Source of the DNA: Chara braunii
Taxonomy: Eukaryota > Streptophyta > Charophyceae > Charales > Characeae
Length of the DNA: 25,867 nt
Direction: 5' to 3'
Assembly (NCBI GenBank): GCA_003427395.1
Contig: BFEA01000143.1
Span: 2,132,123 to 2,157,989 of the forward strand
Numbering within the stretch: the first letter of the stretch is position 1; each line of letters opens with the position of its first letter. The position numbers and the translations under genes are program-made. The notes under the pieces are model-generated. The model was not told the origin of the DNA. It saw nothing but the letters and a program-made list of their open reading frames with translations, and did no database searches. Positions 8,130-17,639 of the stretch are shown here, in pieces.

Positions 8130-9133
8130 ACAATCTACAAAAACGGTTCATTAGGTTTTGTATTTCTTCCATGTTGCGGGCGCTAGCTTCCGTCAGCAGG
8201 GTTAGGTCATCTGCGAAGAGAACAAACCGGATCTGCCTCTTCCGGAAGCCTTGCGATTGCGATTCGTGTGATGTTCTTATTTTTCCTTTAATTTGCCGTT
8301 AGGGCCTCCATTATCACAAGGAATAGGAAGGGGGCTATGAGGTCTCCTTGTCTAATCGATTGCTGAAGGGTGAATTCGGGGGCCACCGAGCCATTTACCT
8401 GGACGTTGGTGGTAGCATTACTGTGCAAGATGGAAATCCAACGCCGGAACAGCGGGCCAAAGTTCGTTCTCTCTAAGCATTTATCTAACAAAGTCCAGTC
8501 GACGTGGTCGTAGGCCTTTTTAAAACCGATGAAAACGATGGCAACATTGGCTCTGCCCCTTCGTGCTTAATTAATCACCTCATTAACCAAAAGGATATTC
8601 TCTTGAATATTTCTATTGGCCATGAAACCTGTTTGGGCAGGGTGAATAATATCCTCTAAGATTGCTATCATCCTATTTGCCGAGGCCTTCGAGAGCATTT
8701 TGTAGACTACTGTAAGCAAGGTGATTGACCTGTAATTTTTTATGTTCATTTTTGCGTCTTTCTTGTGTAACAGAGTCAGGACCCCTTTCCCCACCAGCTC
8801 CCCTAAATCCCCTGCTTCCCACGCTTCTTGGTAGAAGTTCCATAAGTCCGGGTTAAGTTTCGACCACATGGTTTCCTAGAACTCTATTGGGAAGTCATCA
8901 ATCCCCGGTGTTTTTTCCTCCTCCGTTTGGAGAAGCGCAGTCCAAATTTCCTTTTTCGGGAGTGGCCTATCCAGACTCTCCCTCTGTTGCCCGGACAATT
9001 GTTTCTCCAAGGGCTGGAGAAAAAACTCCAGGTCTCGCTCCCTATCCTCCCCTTGTGGTTTCTGTATTGTAAGTTTGACAATTTTCCCTCGAACCCTCAC
9101 CCCCTGCCATCTGTATTGTGCCAGCTGTAGCAA
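8130..9133 (-). pseudogene. LINE reverse transcriptase domain, inactivated
   Basis: The minus-strand motifs in order are EEKTPGIDDFPIEF, VLTLLHKKDAKMNIKNYRSI, HPAQTGFMANRNIQENIL, VFIGFKKAYDHVDW (motif A), LQQSIRQGDLIAPFLF (motif B) and FVLFADDLTLL (motif C, FADD encoded by the complement of 8206-8217). Several stops interrupt it, for example before ARRGRANVA and after MEALTAN. The first catalytic Asp of motif A is replaced by Gly (codon GGT where GAT is expected), so this copy could not polymerise even without the stops. The family copies element RNA onto nicked chromosomal DNA. Confidence 0.9.
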
Positions 9134-9141
9134 TTGGTTCT

Positions 9142-9366
9142 TTAATGGTTGGACAATCTTAATGTGTTCTTGTGAGTCTGCCAGTTGGTCACAAGAAAAA
9201 GTCTCCTTGTAGATATCACATTCTTGGTGATGCCGCTGCGTCGCTTTCTCCTTAGAAATTTTTCTACATTTTTTTGTGAGGAAAACGAGGCCATTTTTAA
9301 ACCACGTGCGGTGAAAGTCGAAGTGGGGCCTTTGTTGCTGCCAATACTGCCATGCATCACGGACAA
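9142..9366 (-). pseudogene. LINE linker between endonuclease and RT
   Basis: The minus frames here are short and shifted. YWQQQRPHFDFH, with a K/R-rich run after it, resembles the region between endonuclease and RT in LINE ORF2, and the RT N-terminal side (LAQYRWQGVRVRGKIVKL) continues to the left. No domain is assigned. The stops show decay. Confidence 0.5.
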
Positions 9367-9370
9367 AATT

Positions 9371-10201
9371 TTAGAAGGATTTATCCTTCAACAAAGAGGT
9401 GTTTAGCTTACAGAACCCAGGGCCCTGATCGGACCTCTTGCACATTGTCAAGATGATTCCACAGGTCTTATGGTCCAGGCACGGATATGGGCTGCATGGC
9501 AGGATGACCGCCCATCGTAGCGCGCCTTCCAGGTCTTTGGAGAGAAGGATCAAGTCAAGTGAGCCACACAATCTCGTCGGGTCGTTATTCATGACGCATG
9601 TGAACGTACGGTCATTGGGGTGTCGACGACATAAAGTATCAAAAAGTGAGAGGGAGTCACACAAGTTTGCCAGCATTTGCTCGTCCTCCTCTGTGGCGTT
9701 GGTGGGAGACGCCTGCGGGTACCGTCTATCCTGCCATCTATCAGGGGTTGCATTGACGTCCCCAGCAATCACCAGCGGGATCCCGTCTGGTGTTTGTTGT
9801 TGGAGCCTATCGAGCAACACTCTTCTCTCTCCCACTGTGTTCAGGGAATACATACAGATTGTACAGAGCAGCTCAAGTTCCATCATTCCTAGTACCGATA
9901 CCCATCGTCCCTCCTCCTCGTCCATTGTCAAGTGGGCTGGTTGGAATCTGGAATCGGGGGGTATCCATATTGTAACCCTTGCCAAACCGGGTATGGGAGA
10001 GTGGGCCCAAAAGGCCTGGTGGGGCCGAACCATTATTCCGGCTCTAAGATGCTCTTGTATGTCCTGTAGGTGGGTCTCCTGGATGCACACCACATCCGGC
10101 CACAGTCTCCCTCCCACGCCCTTAAGCTGGTCCCAGATGGCCTGTCGTTTCTCTGCGTTGCACGTCGCTAAACCATTCATGTTTAAATCTGCAACTTGCA
10201 C
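9371..10201 (-). pseudogene. LINE apurinic-like endonuclease (EEP) domain
   Basis: This is a 276-residue open frame, the best-preserved part of the LINE. It starts at ADLNMNGL (Asn motif) and has VVCIQETHL (catalytic Glu), VIAGDVNATPD (Asp/Asn of the GDxN motif), CGSLDLILLS (Asp) and CLDHKTCG (Asp-His pair; the usual Ser before it is Leu). It nicks target DNA to prime reverse transcription. An in-frame ATG is at NMNGL. Codons further upstream are not convincing, so the 5' part of ORF2 or ORF1 is probably missing. The opposite strand is also open for 264 codons but matches nothing. Confidence 0.88.
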
Positions 10202-10235
10202 GCACCGTTGCCAGACCGGGTTTCTGCAGTAAACT

Positions 10236-10759
10236 CTTCCCTTCTTTCTTTTGTGTTCTTCATAGCAGTTATGACGACTATTACCAGTGCTTTATGAATG
10301 CATAAGACATCACCCCAATACGCCCATTATGTAGACATAATCAACCACTCAAGTGTGGCATTCCAATATGAAATAGAACGATAAAGGATGAAAAAAACGT
10401 AAAAGGATAAAAACCCAATAAACTCAATAAAACCAATCATACCCAATAGATCCTAACGGATCAAACAATTAAGACATCGATCAATAATCGAACAATTAAT
10501 AAATCCTCCGGACCTGCACTGGAGCTGTGAGGTTCTGTGGGCCCGGTTGGCCGATGTCAAAACAACGATGCTTGGTATTAGGTTGTTGCCCTGTAACCTG
10601 TGGTTTGCAGGGGCGTGAGGCCTGGTAGAGAGATCTGGTGAATAGATTGGAGCATGGTCCCTACAAAAAAGAGGATGGTAGGAGAGAGGAAGAGTTAGGG
10701 GGGGTTTCAATATCTTGCATCTGACCGTAATCTCTAGATCCACTCCAAGCACATATGAC
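10236..10759. other. AT-rich spacer
   Basis: No gene seen. The sequence at 10370-10505 is A-rich with repeated short words (CAATAAA, CAATAAAACC, ACCCAATA, CAATTAA). It may hold polyadenylation-like AATAAA sites, but no transcript is implied by the sequence. Confidence 0.4.
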
Positions 10760-10963
10760 GAAAACGATCAACAAGCCGATCCACAGGAAGAAAGTGGCAA
10801 TCTTTGAAGCGCTTTTTTACTCCTACCATAAGGAGCGTCATCAAAGGGGGCATTTTCCATAGAAAACGATCAACAAGCCAATCCACAGGAAGAAAGTCGC
10901 AATCTTTGAAGCGCTTTTCTACTCCTACCATAAGGAGCGTCATCAAAGGGGATATTTTCCGTA
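10760..10963 (+). repeat. 102-bp tandem duplication
   Basis: The unit at 10760-10861 is repeated at 10862-10963. Shared text includes GAAAACGATCAACAAGCC, CACAGGAAGAAAGT, AATCTTTGAAGCGCTTTT, CTCCTACCATAAGGAGCG and TCATCAAAGGGG. Only about seven positions differ. Each copy holds a small hairpin, CTCCTaccaTAAGGAG. Confidence 0.95.
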
Positions 10964-11758
10964 GTCTTCGGAAGGAGGAGAGAAGGGAGTTAAGGGAGAA
11001 GCGAGATCTTTAGAAAACAAAAGAGAAGATGCAAGGGAGGGCGGAAAGGGAAGTGAGTGGATGAAGAATAGGAAGGCCAAGAAGGCGAGTGGGAATAGAA
11101 ATGCCAAAAAAATACAAACAGAAATCTCCATCAAGCTTCATTTTTCCGTCTCCTCCAATATATAGAGAGCGTTGTGCCTGCAATGTTCAACCGGACTGAC
11201 AAGAAAAGTAGCCCAAGCGCAACAAAGATAGCACATAGAGCTCAGCAAAACCCTATCTGATCTACATGGCCAGTTTAGTGCAAAAGAAAGCTTTCAAGAA
11301 CAGCGCTAGGCAAGAGAGGGAAGCGAGAAAGAGTGTGAAAAGGAGGCAAAAAGAACGCTAGGAGTGCAGACTATGATAGTGTGTAATTGATGGGGCTTGT
11401 TCGCTGCTTTCGACAAACTGCAACCTCGTGGTCTATGCGACGTGGCTTGAACATGGGGACAAAAGGGATGCAGACGAAGTGATACACTCTTTCTCTTTGT
11501 CTTTCCCTTTAATAAAACCTGTGGCTCTCTGCTTCCTGCTTTTCTTAGATTCTTGCAATTGTGTTTTCACTCATGATCCAATAGCAGCCACCCCGGGTGA
11601 ACTAGGCCATGCTATAGTCCTACCATGTATAGCTCAAGGGGGTGCATAATCGTCATTAGTATTTGAGATTAGTGAAATGTGTAGGTGTCGTGATCGTACC
11701 GACCCGTGATGCCATCCAAGTTGCACTCACCATGCTTGTGGACACCGTGAATCCATTG

Positions 11759-11760
<2 letters not shown>
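10964..11760. other. purine-rich spacer with a possible TATA element
   Basis: The interval 10970-11110 is strongly A/G-rich on the plus strand. AATATATAGAG at about 11156-11166 looks like a plant TATA box and could mark a promoter reading rightward, but no start codon of a recognisable gene follows. Nothing else is supported. Confidence 0.3.

Positions 11761-11763
<3 letters not shown>

Positions 11764-11824
<61 letters not shown>
11764..11824 (+). repeat. (TC)n microsatellite
   Basis: About thirty uninterrupted CT/TC dinucleotides are followed by CCCTCCCCTCC. Confidence 0.97.
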
Positions 11825-11828
<4 letters not shown>

Positions 11829-11914
11829 CCCTCCTACGTCGACATGTCGATTCATTGTGTCCTACCTAAGTCCTGTGGACACTCGCTTCACCGCCGCTGA
11901 CTGTAACCTCACGG

Positions 11915-11995
11915 CGCGTGGCGCTGGGCATGGTGGTTAAAGCAATCGCTTCCATCGAAGCGAGTAGCTGGTTTGACCACCCGCGGGTGATCGAG
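11915..11995 (+). ncRNA. tRNA-like (SINE-head-like) segment with box A and box B look-alikes
   Basis: GGCGCTGGGCATGGTGGTTA followed by AAGCAA resembles a tRNA D-arm/box A. ATCGCTTCCATCGAAGCGAG folds as an anticodon-arm-like hairpin. GGTTTGACCACC, about 35 nt later, resembles box B (GGTTCGANNCC) with mismatches. No acceptor stem or pol III terminator was found, so this is not called as a tRNA. It may be a SINE head or part of the 5' region of the following element. Confidence 0.3.
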
Positions 11996-12121
11996 GCGGT
12001 CATTGGTATTGACGTAAGCTTGTGTGCTGTCTCCTTCATCGCGGGGCGCATGTACCCGAGAGGCCGAAGTGGGAAGAGCGGCAGTTGACGTGGCAAGTGG
12101 TCCAATGACGACTGTTACTGG

Positions 12122-13576
12122 ATGGAAGGAACGAATGGGAACCAGTATGCGCAACACCAGGCCGGACTTAGTGTGCCATATTCGGTCGCTCCGGCCCCGA
12201 TTGCAAATCCGTCTCCACCTGGCGTTTCGTACTACGCCGGAGGACAGGTTCATCCACCACCTGGCTTACAAGTGCCACCTGCACCACCAGCCCCGGCTGC
12301 TGCACTAGTACAGTATCATCCTGCTCTCAACCAATGGAGTTTGCAACCTTGAGGACCACCTCATCAACAGACCGCGTCATAGCAAGGAAGTGCTCCCTGG
12401 ACTGGGAATGTACCCCCCCAGATCGCTGCGGCTGCGCATGCACCGGTTCATATGCCAGTTCCGATGGTGCTGCCACAACAGCCCCCGACTGTACAATCGA
12501 ATCCACAGGGATTCCACGGTGGGCATGGTGGAAGCTCGGCGTCAAGCGGAGGAGGTAAGGGCCCGGCGGCTAATAATTTCCCTGGACCGGGAAATCGGGC
12601 TTACTTTACCAAGGAATACATGGAGATTTTGGAGAGTATCAAGTCCAGTAAAGCCATTGACGAAGCCAGGAAGAAGCTTGGAGTACCAAAGAACGGTGTT
12701 GCAAAGCGGAGCGGTACTCGGAGTGTGGAAGCTCAAGATGAAGGTAGCAGAGACGACGTAAGCTCGTCGGAAAAGAGTGAGGACATGAAAGCTTGGGTTA
12801 CCACTACACTGGGCGACTCGCTGAAGCTCATCAATTCGAAATTGGAGGCAGTGGACAAGAAGTCGAAATTGGATTCAGCAAAGCGGGAGGAGTCGGAATG
12901 CCTGCGGAGGGAAGTACAAGGTGGCAAGGACAACAAGGAGCTCTCAAGTAGTGAGAAGCGTAAGCGATGTGTCGTCCGTACTCCAGTTGAGAACTCTCCA
13001 TCCGCGACACTCGCAAAACTAAGGTCCAAAGGCAGCTCAAAGACCAAACCGAAGCGCATTGAACTCTCCGATGATGAAAGTCCCTCTGGCACCAAACAGA
13101 ACCTGAAAGCTAAGTTAGACAACACAAGTAGCGAGCTGTCTGACATAAAGCGAATGCTTGCGTCACTCATGAGCGGTCTGTAAGATCCGAAGGGGAAGGC
13201 TAAGGTAGTTGACCCAGGGACTACCAATTAGTGTACTGTTGAGGTTGCCCCACGCGGGACTGATGTCACACAGAATGCCCAAGCAGACGGAGGCGAGGAA
13301 GATCCCGATGAGGATGGGTTTGCAACGTACATGAAGGTGCGTGCTGATTTCTATGGATCTCTCCACTACACACGAGTTCAAGAGCTGTGCAAAGATCGCG
13401 AAGTTGAATACTTCAAGAAGGACGTCCCCGTATGGGAACTTGCTCAACAAGACGTGCAGGAATATGCAGACTCATTGAAGAAAGATCGGGGTGAGAAATC
13501 ACGCAAGAAAGAGACTTCAACGGAATCTGACCATGACGACGCTGGGGATGATTGTGACACAGTAAAGGGAAACTGA
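12122..13576 (+). pseudogene. ORF1 of the Penelope-like element (unknown, possibly RNA-binding/gag-like)
   Basis: One frame runs 484 codons from ATG 12122 to TGA 13574-13576, with four internal stops (TGA 12350, TAG 12380, TAA 13181, TAG 13229) and no frameshift. The N-terminal 120 residues are Pro/Gln/Gly-rich (for example PPPGLQVPPAPPAPAAA). Next comes a compact part, YFTKEYMEILESIKSSKAID then EARKKLGVPKNG. A charged, likely helical middle follows (KLINSKLEAVDKKSKLD), then Ser/Lys-rich tracts, and the end is acidic (SDHDDAGDDCDT). No known domain is recognised. A charged protein before the nuclease/RT could chaperone element RNA, but that is inference. The last 22 nt overlap ORF2. Confidence 0.55.
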
Positions 13577-14232
13577 GTCTTGGTAGTATCAGATCTATTA
13601 GGCGAGCAGTTAACCGGATTATTAATGCTAAAAGTACTATCGATCCTTCACTGCTTGGCCTACTAGAGCGCATTCAAGTACTTCTTATTATCCTAGCCTG
13701 TCTAAATGACTTTGTGCGATGGGGGCTAACTTACGTTCGATTTTGGCTACGTCTAAACCATGACGATTGGGATAAATTGATCGACGCACACAGTTGTGTT
13801 TATGTTCAGCTTTCGGTAAACCATAAACTTGTGTATATTCGTAAGACCGTTAGATCGCTTTGTGAACGCTGGTCTGAACATGGCCGCGCCGTACGTGGGA
13901 ACAGTAAGCAGAAGGTTCACTCTTGGTTTCGAAAAGTTGGTATCGAATCGTACATCCCCATACCAATCTGGTTGGGGGATGATTCCACGATCGAGTGTAT
14001 GGAACAAGCTATTATTAAGAGTGTGAACCCAGACTTAAATGAGCGAGGAACTGCGAAACGGCGACAGCCACGAAGATCACGTGGGAGGCGTCCTCGGAAG
14101 CCGATAACCACGACTGATGTTTTGGAACCCTTATTGTTTTCTTGCTCCAGTGTGGATGTGAAGAATGAACCTGACTTGCTTCGTATCCTAAAAACATTGG
14201 TTAAAAATAAGGTTAAAAAATCTGTGGCCTAA
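13555..14232 (+). pseudogene. ORF2 N-terminal part: GIY-YIG endonuclease domain
   Basis: This frame opens at 13555 and has no ATG before the domain, consistent with entry from ORF1 by frameshift. The GIY-YIG pattern is CVYVQLS (GIY position, 13795-13806), KLVYIRKT (YIG position; Gly is replaced by Arg at 13840-13842), SLCERWSEH (conserved Arg and His) and IECMEQAIIKSVNPDLN (catalytic Glu with the N-P-x-L-N end seen in Penelope nucleases). A basic tail (KRRQPRRSRGRRPRKP) follows. The YIG change may weaken the fold. The frame ends at TAA 14230 just after a run of six A, where one base gained or lost would restore entry into the RT frame. The nuclease would nick target DNA for priming. Confidence 0.75.
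13567..13573 (+). promoter_or_regulatory. candidate -1 ribosomal frameshift site (G GGA AAC)
   Basis: In the ORF1 frame the bases read AAG GGA AAC TGA, so GGGAAAC is in the X XXY YYZ phase that -1 slippage needs and the ORF1 stop follows at once. Slipping back one base leads to CTG AGT CTT, which is the ORF2 frame. GGGAAAC is one of the established slippery heptamers (for example at some retroviral gag-pro junctions). No strong stem starts 5-9 nt downstream. The nearest 7-bp pairing seen (13603-13609 with 13651-13657) is too distant to count as good support. Confidence 0.5.
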
Positions 14233-16432
14233 CAACACAGGTGGGCGATGGATGAAATGGCACTTGGTGTCTTTGTTATTCGGGCACAGTAAGTTGAAAA
14301 TTGAAGACGAAAATTTCCTGCTGAAAGATGCCAAGTTTTCTATCGAGAAAGGCGGGGAATGGACTATCACCCAACTCATCCGAACGCAAACTAAAACGGA
14401 TATTAAAAAAGCTGAGGTCATTTCACTCCTCCGCACCCCTTGGAAAAGGAAAGACCTGGTCAAATGGAGCCTCATTAAATTCTTGGAATTGGATTCCGCG
14501 GTTAAGAATATCAATCAACCCCGTGGTTGGCAGATAGTTCGTGGTATCCTAACAAACATTTGCCAAAAAAAGTTCGGTGTTAACCCTCGTGCAAGGATAG
14601 TTGCGAAAATTTCTTTTTGTACCACTATTGATAAGAAGAAGGTTGAATGATATTTAAAGCTTTGGATTAAGGAGAACGTCCAGCCTACTCTGCTAGCTGA
14701 CGTGTATGCAAAAAAAACTCGTGCGGTTTAGTTAAAAGCCAAGTCGGTAGGAGATTTGCTGCATAACCATAAGCTCTTTGCACAACAAAACACTTTTGAG
14801 TGTGTGTGCGAGAACTTCGACTTGCCCAAAATTAACAGACATGTCGCGGTCAAAATTAACGAAGTAAGTGGCATGGACCCATTCTTATCTAATGCTAAGA
14901 ACATACCCTTTCCCGGGACTATAGCATCACGGGATGACCTCAACCGAGCATGCAATGAGGCATTGGATGTTATTTGAAGGTATGGAATAACTAACCAATT
15001 TTGAATACCGCACGGATCTGTTATGAAGAAGGGTGAAGCTAAGCCCCCTGGATGCATTCTGAGTGAATATGTCCTTGGGGTAAAACAAGCGTTCGCAGGA
15101 TTGGTTTTAGGCCCGCTGGATCGTAACACTAGTGAGATCTGGATTGAGTGCCCAAAAAAGTATGAAATGAGACTACAATCAATGTTTCTTCACAATGTGA
15201 ATTGTGAAATTGTTGATTCTGAAAGAAGTCTGATTTGCGTGATATTCGAACCAAATACAAGGAACAGGGTCTGGGACAGATCGCAAGATGGGATTGGCGG
15301 GGTGAACTGCAGTATGCCCACATTATGGCTAAGGAAAAGGACAAGGAAAAAAAAAGACCTATTGTCCCTTCATTTCAAAGTCCGTTCGTGCTGCGTCAGG
15401 CGTCCTATCCCTTGCCTTGAACTCTTTGATTCATAAGGTAAACGTACCTCACTTTAATCTCGGATCGTTGGGTGACCTTCGACAAACGATTTTTGTTGTC
15501 AATAAGAAAAATATGTCTAAGTGTGGAGTCATTGCTCGCACTTATGACATAAAAGAGATGTTCACCCAACTACCCCATGAGATAACTTATCGTGCAGTCC
15601 AATGGATTACTGAGTGTTTCGTTCAGAAAGGTATACGATGGATCCGACTCAACACTAGAAAAAAGTTGATAACCTTTGGGAAATCCCATGGAGAGGCTGG
15701 ATGAAAATCTATCCGACTCACCTCTCTGATCTCGCTTACTCAGTTCCAGCTGGAACACACTGTGTTTTTGGTCTCTGATGTCGTTCTACGCCAGAAGAAA
15801 GGAATCCCTATGGGTGGGAGAGCCAGTCCGACATTAGCCTGTGTGATGTGCATGTACTCTGAGTACAATTTTATCTCGACTCTTGGCACCGATGCAAAGC
15901 TCATCACCGGAAAAAGGTATGTGGATGATCTATTGCTCTTTTCTTTCTTTGATAAAAACAACCCGGTAGGAATGGAGGAAGCTAACAACCGCCTTGATAA
16001 AATCATGCAGTGTTATCCCAAGGAACTTAGTTTAGAGAAAACTGATTCCGGTACAGGGATCCTCGATTTTTTGGAAACAAGGATGATCGTCGTAGAAAAT
16101 GATAAAACCGTGATTGTTGCTCACAAATTTAAGAACCGGGAATCAATTTGGGTTCTGAGAACCTGCAGTTTCAGACGTACAATAACCCTGCTTCCTTCGA
16201 GCCCAAAGCAGCCAAATTCGCTACTATAGCCAACACTATTCTGCGAATCTCTGAGAACTGTAGTGATTTGGGTATGACCTGCATCGACATACTTACGCTG
16301 GCAGTCGAGATTAGCAAACCTGGGTATGACAACAACATTGTCCTATCTGGACTAAGATGGATGCAACACCGCGAAGGTGATAACCCCTTTTGGGTCCAGA
16401 TGCAGGAAATCGTGAAAAGTATGGTCCACTGA
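14231..16432 (+). pseudogene. ORF2 reverse transcriptase of the Penelope-like element
   Basis: Three frame segments give a continuous RT protein. From 14231 to about 15235 lies the N-terminal extension (WKRKDLVKWSLIKFLELD, LGVKQAFAGLVLGPLDRNTS, WIECPKKYEMRL), with stops at 14648, 14729, 14975 and 15002. After shifts near 15235 and 15400 come NVPHFNLGSLGDL, TYDIKEMFTQLPHE (motif A, Asp at 15546-15548), KGIPMGGRASPTLACV (motif B) and GKRYVDDLLLFSF (motif C). SGTGILDFLET follows; a further shift near 16145 leads into AAKFATIANTILRISENC and ends at TGA 16430. A TGA at 15702 also interrupts it. D-x-x-x-M-F-T-x-L-P and YVDD are Penelope-type features. All catalytic Asp residues are present; the frames are not. 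Confidence 0.8.
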
Positions 16433-16440
16433 GCCGCATT

Positions 16441-17620
16441 ACGAACGACTTACCAGTCTGTACTGATAGCGAACCTCAGAGCTCTGATCTAGTAGTTATC
16501 TCCTGATGATTCCCTCTACAGAGCGGGTTTGACTTCTTCGAAGGAAACGAACCCACAGCAAGGCGGCATTTCTGCAAACTGGCCGTTGGAAACCTGTGTT
16601 TTGTCATGAACCTCGACAATTTTTTACGATACCTACCAGGTAAAAGAGGCTCCACGCAGGGAGAACTGACTTAGCAGGCAGGCTCTGACTATTGATACAT
16701 TTTTGGATACGTATATGTATCTGTTAATATTTTTTGGCTACATATATTCCTTTTTGTTTTTCGAAGTGGTATGTATCTACCAGGACGCACACGTCCCGAC
16801 TACTGCAGATTGGGTTTAACATCTTCGATGGGAATGTTACCTCGACGATTACGAGTTCGATCTACTGCAGATTGGGTTTAACATCTTCGATGGGAACAAA
16901 CCTAATTATTTGCAAATCTCAGGCTTATATTTTTTGACAGGTTCTTCAGCGCGTACCTACCTGATTTTTAAGTTTCATGCATCACTGAGTGGCGGGACGC
17001 CTGGCTGTCCAGGCGGGCTCCTCACTAAGGATTTATTTTTTTGCTAGTATATGGTCGAAATTATCGACCCCATACATTTCTCAATTTTTTCCTAGCTGCG
17101 TGCTCGGTGAAGAACCGATGCCTAGGGAGTAGGAGGGCGAGTCCCCAGATTTTCGGTTATTTAAGCAAGGACTATACAGTAGAAATCCTCAATCTGAGTG
17201 GTGTATTGAGTGGCAGGGTTGAGTGTCCGTAACTCGGTTACGGAATGGTGGAGGGGAAGATGTTGTACGCCACGATATTAATGCTCAAGGCATCTTCTTC
17301 TACTTTTTGATTCCATTGTGTTTAATCATTCTCACGATCTACCATCACCACCAAAATCCTGGTTTCCAGTTCCTGTAGAGGCCAAAAGTATCTTTTAAAA
17401 ATAGGAAGAATATAAGGGGTCTTCGCGAACGATTTTGCACACTCAGAAAGTCTTTTTTGGAGATGCCATAACTCCCCACGCATCACTCACTCCCTCCACG
17501 ATGAAAAAGACGGGGAGAGGAAACCAACCTCTTCCACTGTGGAAGCAGATCGACCACTTGCTACTACTTGCCTCCACCACAGGTCAACCCTGACCCCAGA
17601 GTAGCGCAACCATTAGATGT
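16441..17620. other. non-coding 3' flank of the Penelope-like element
   Basis: No gene. It includes a 62-bp tandem duplication (16801-16862 and 16863-about 16900: TACTGCAGATTGGGTTTAAC then ATCTTCGATGGGAA). A related block, GGGTTTGACTTCTTCGAAGG, lies near 16527. An AT-rich interval lies at 16690-16760, and a strong hairpin CGCCTGG-CTGT-CCAGGCG at about 16998-17015. This may contain the end of the retroelement, but no boundary repeat was identified. Confidence 0.4.
16801..16900 (+). repeat. 62-bp tandem duplication with a third related copy near 16527
   Basis: TACTGCAGATTGGGTTTAAC followed by ATCTTCGATGGGAA occurs at 16801 and again at 16863. The related sequence GGGTTTGACTTCTTCGAAGG at about 16527 suggests an older copy. 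Confidence 0.85.
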
Positions 17621-17639
17621 TGTCGTAACCCCCCTAGAC

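Larger units (their letters stand above)
4800..10235 (-). mobile_element. decayed non-LTR retrotransposon (LINE, L1-like plant type)
   Basis: Read on the minus strand, the order is: APE-type endonuclease (10201-9371), linker (9366-9142), reverse transcriptase (about 9133-8130), post-RT segment with PKRGGGLGI (near 7600), connector (7040-6226) and zf-RVT with a helical tail (6225-5390). This is the order of plant L1-like ORF2. There are many stops and frameshifts, so the copy is dead. No ORF1 is seen to the right of the endonuclease, so it is probably 5'-truncated near 10235. It is further broken by an inverted duplication (7629-7818) and an AT-rich insertion (7044-7514). Confidence 0.85.
12086..16440 (+). 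mobile_element. Penelope-like retroelement with N-terminal GIY-YIG nuclease
   Basis: The order on the plus strand is ORF1 (12122-13576), then ORF2 with GIY-YIG (about 13714-14100) upstream of an RT whose motifs lie at 15546 (YDIKEMFTQLPHE), about 15805 (GIPMGGRASP) and 15918 (YVDD). Canonical Penelope elements have GIY-YIG after the RT. Elements with the order reversed (Chlamys and Naiad types) have been reported from green algae, protists and invertebrates, and this one fits that class. It has stops and frameshifts and is probably inactive. Termini were not found; the limits given are the coding span. Confidence 0.75.

Noticed and set aside
9438-10232. 264-codon plus-strand frame
   Set aside because: Antisense shadow of the LINE endonuclease, whose catalytic motifs are on the minus strand.
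11428-11649. 73-codon plus-strand frame after the TATA-like element
   Set aside because: Start is too far from the TATA-like site, and the translation has no recognisable domain.
13555-13660. Stimulatory pseudoknot for the frameshift site
   Set aside because: Only weak or distant pairings were found (13603-13609 with 13651-13657), outside the usual 5-9 nt spacing.
16495-16560. Possible hammerhead ribozyme (CTGATGA at 16502 and GAAAC near 16546), since Penelope-like elements often carry them
   Set aside because: The bases between the two boxes do not form a stem II that closes onto them. The best local hairpin (CCCTCT/AGAGCGGG) is followed by TTTGAC, not GAAA.
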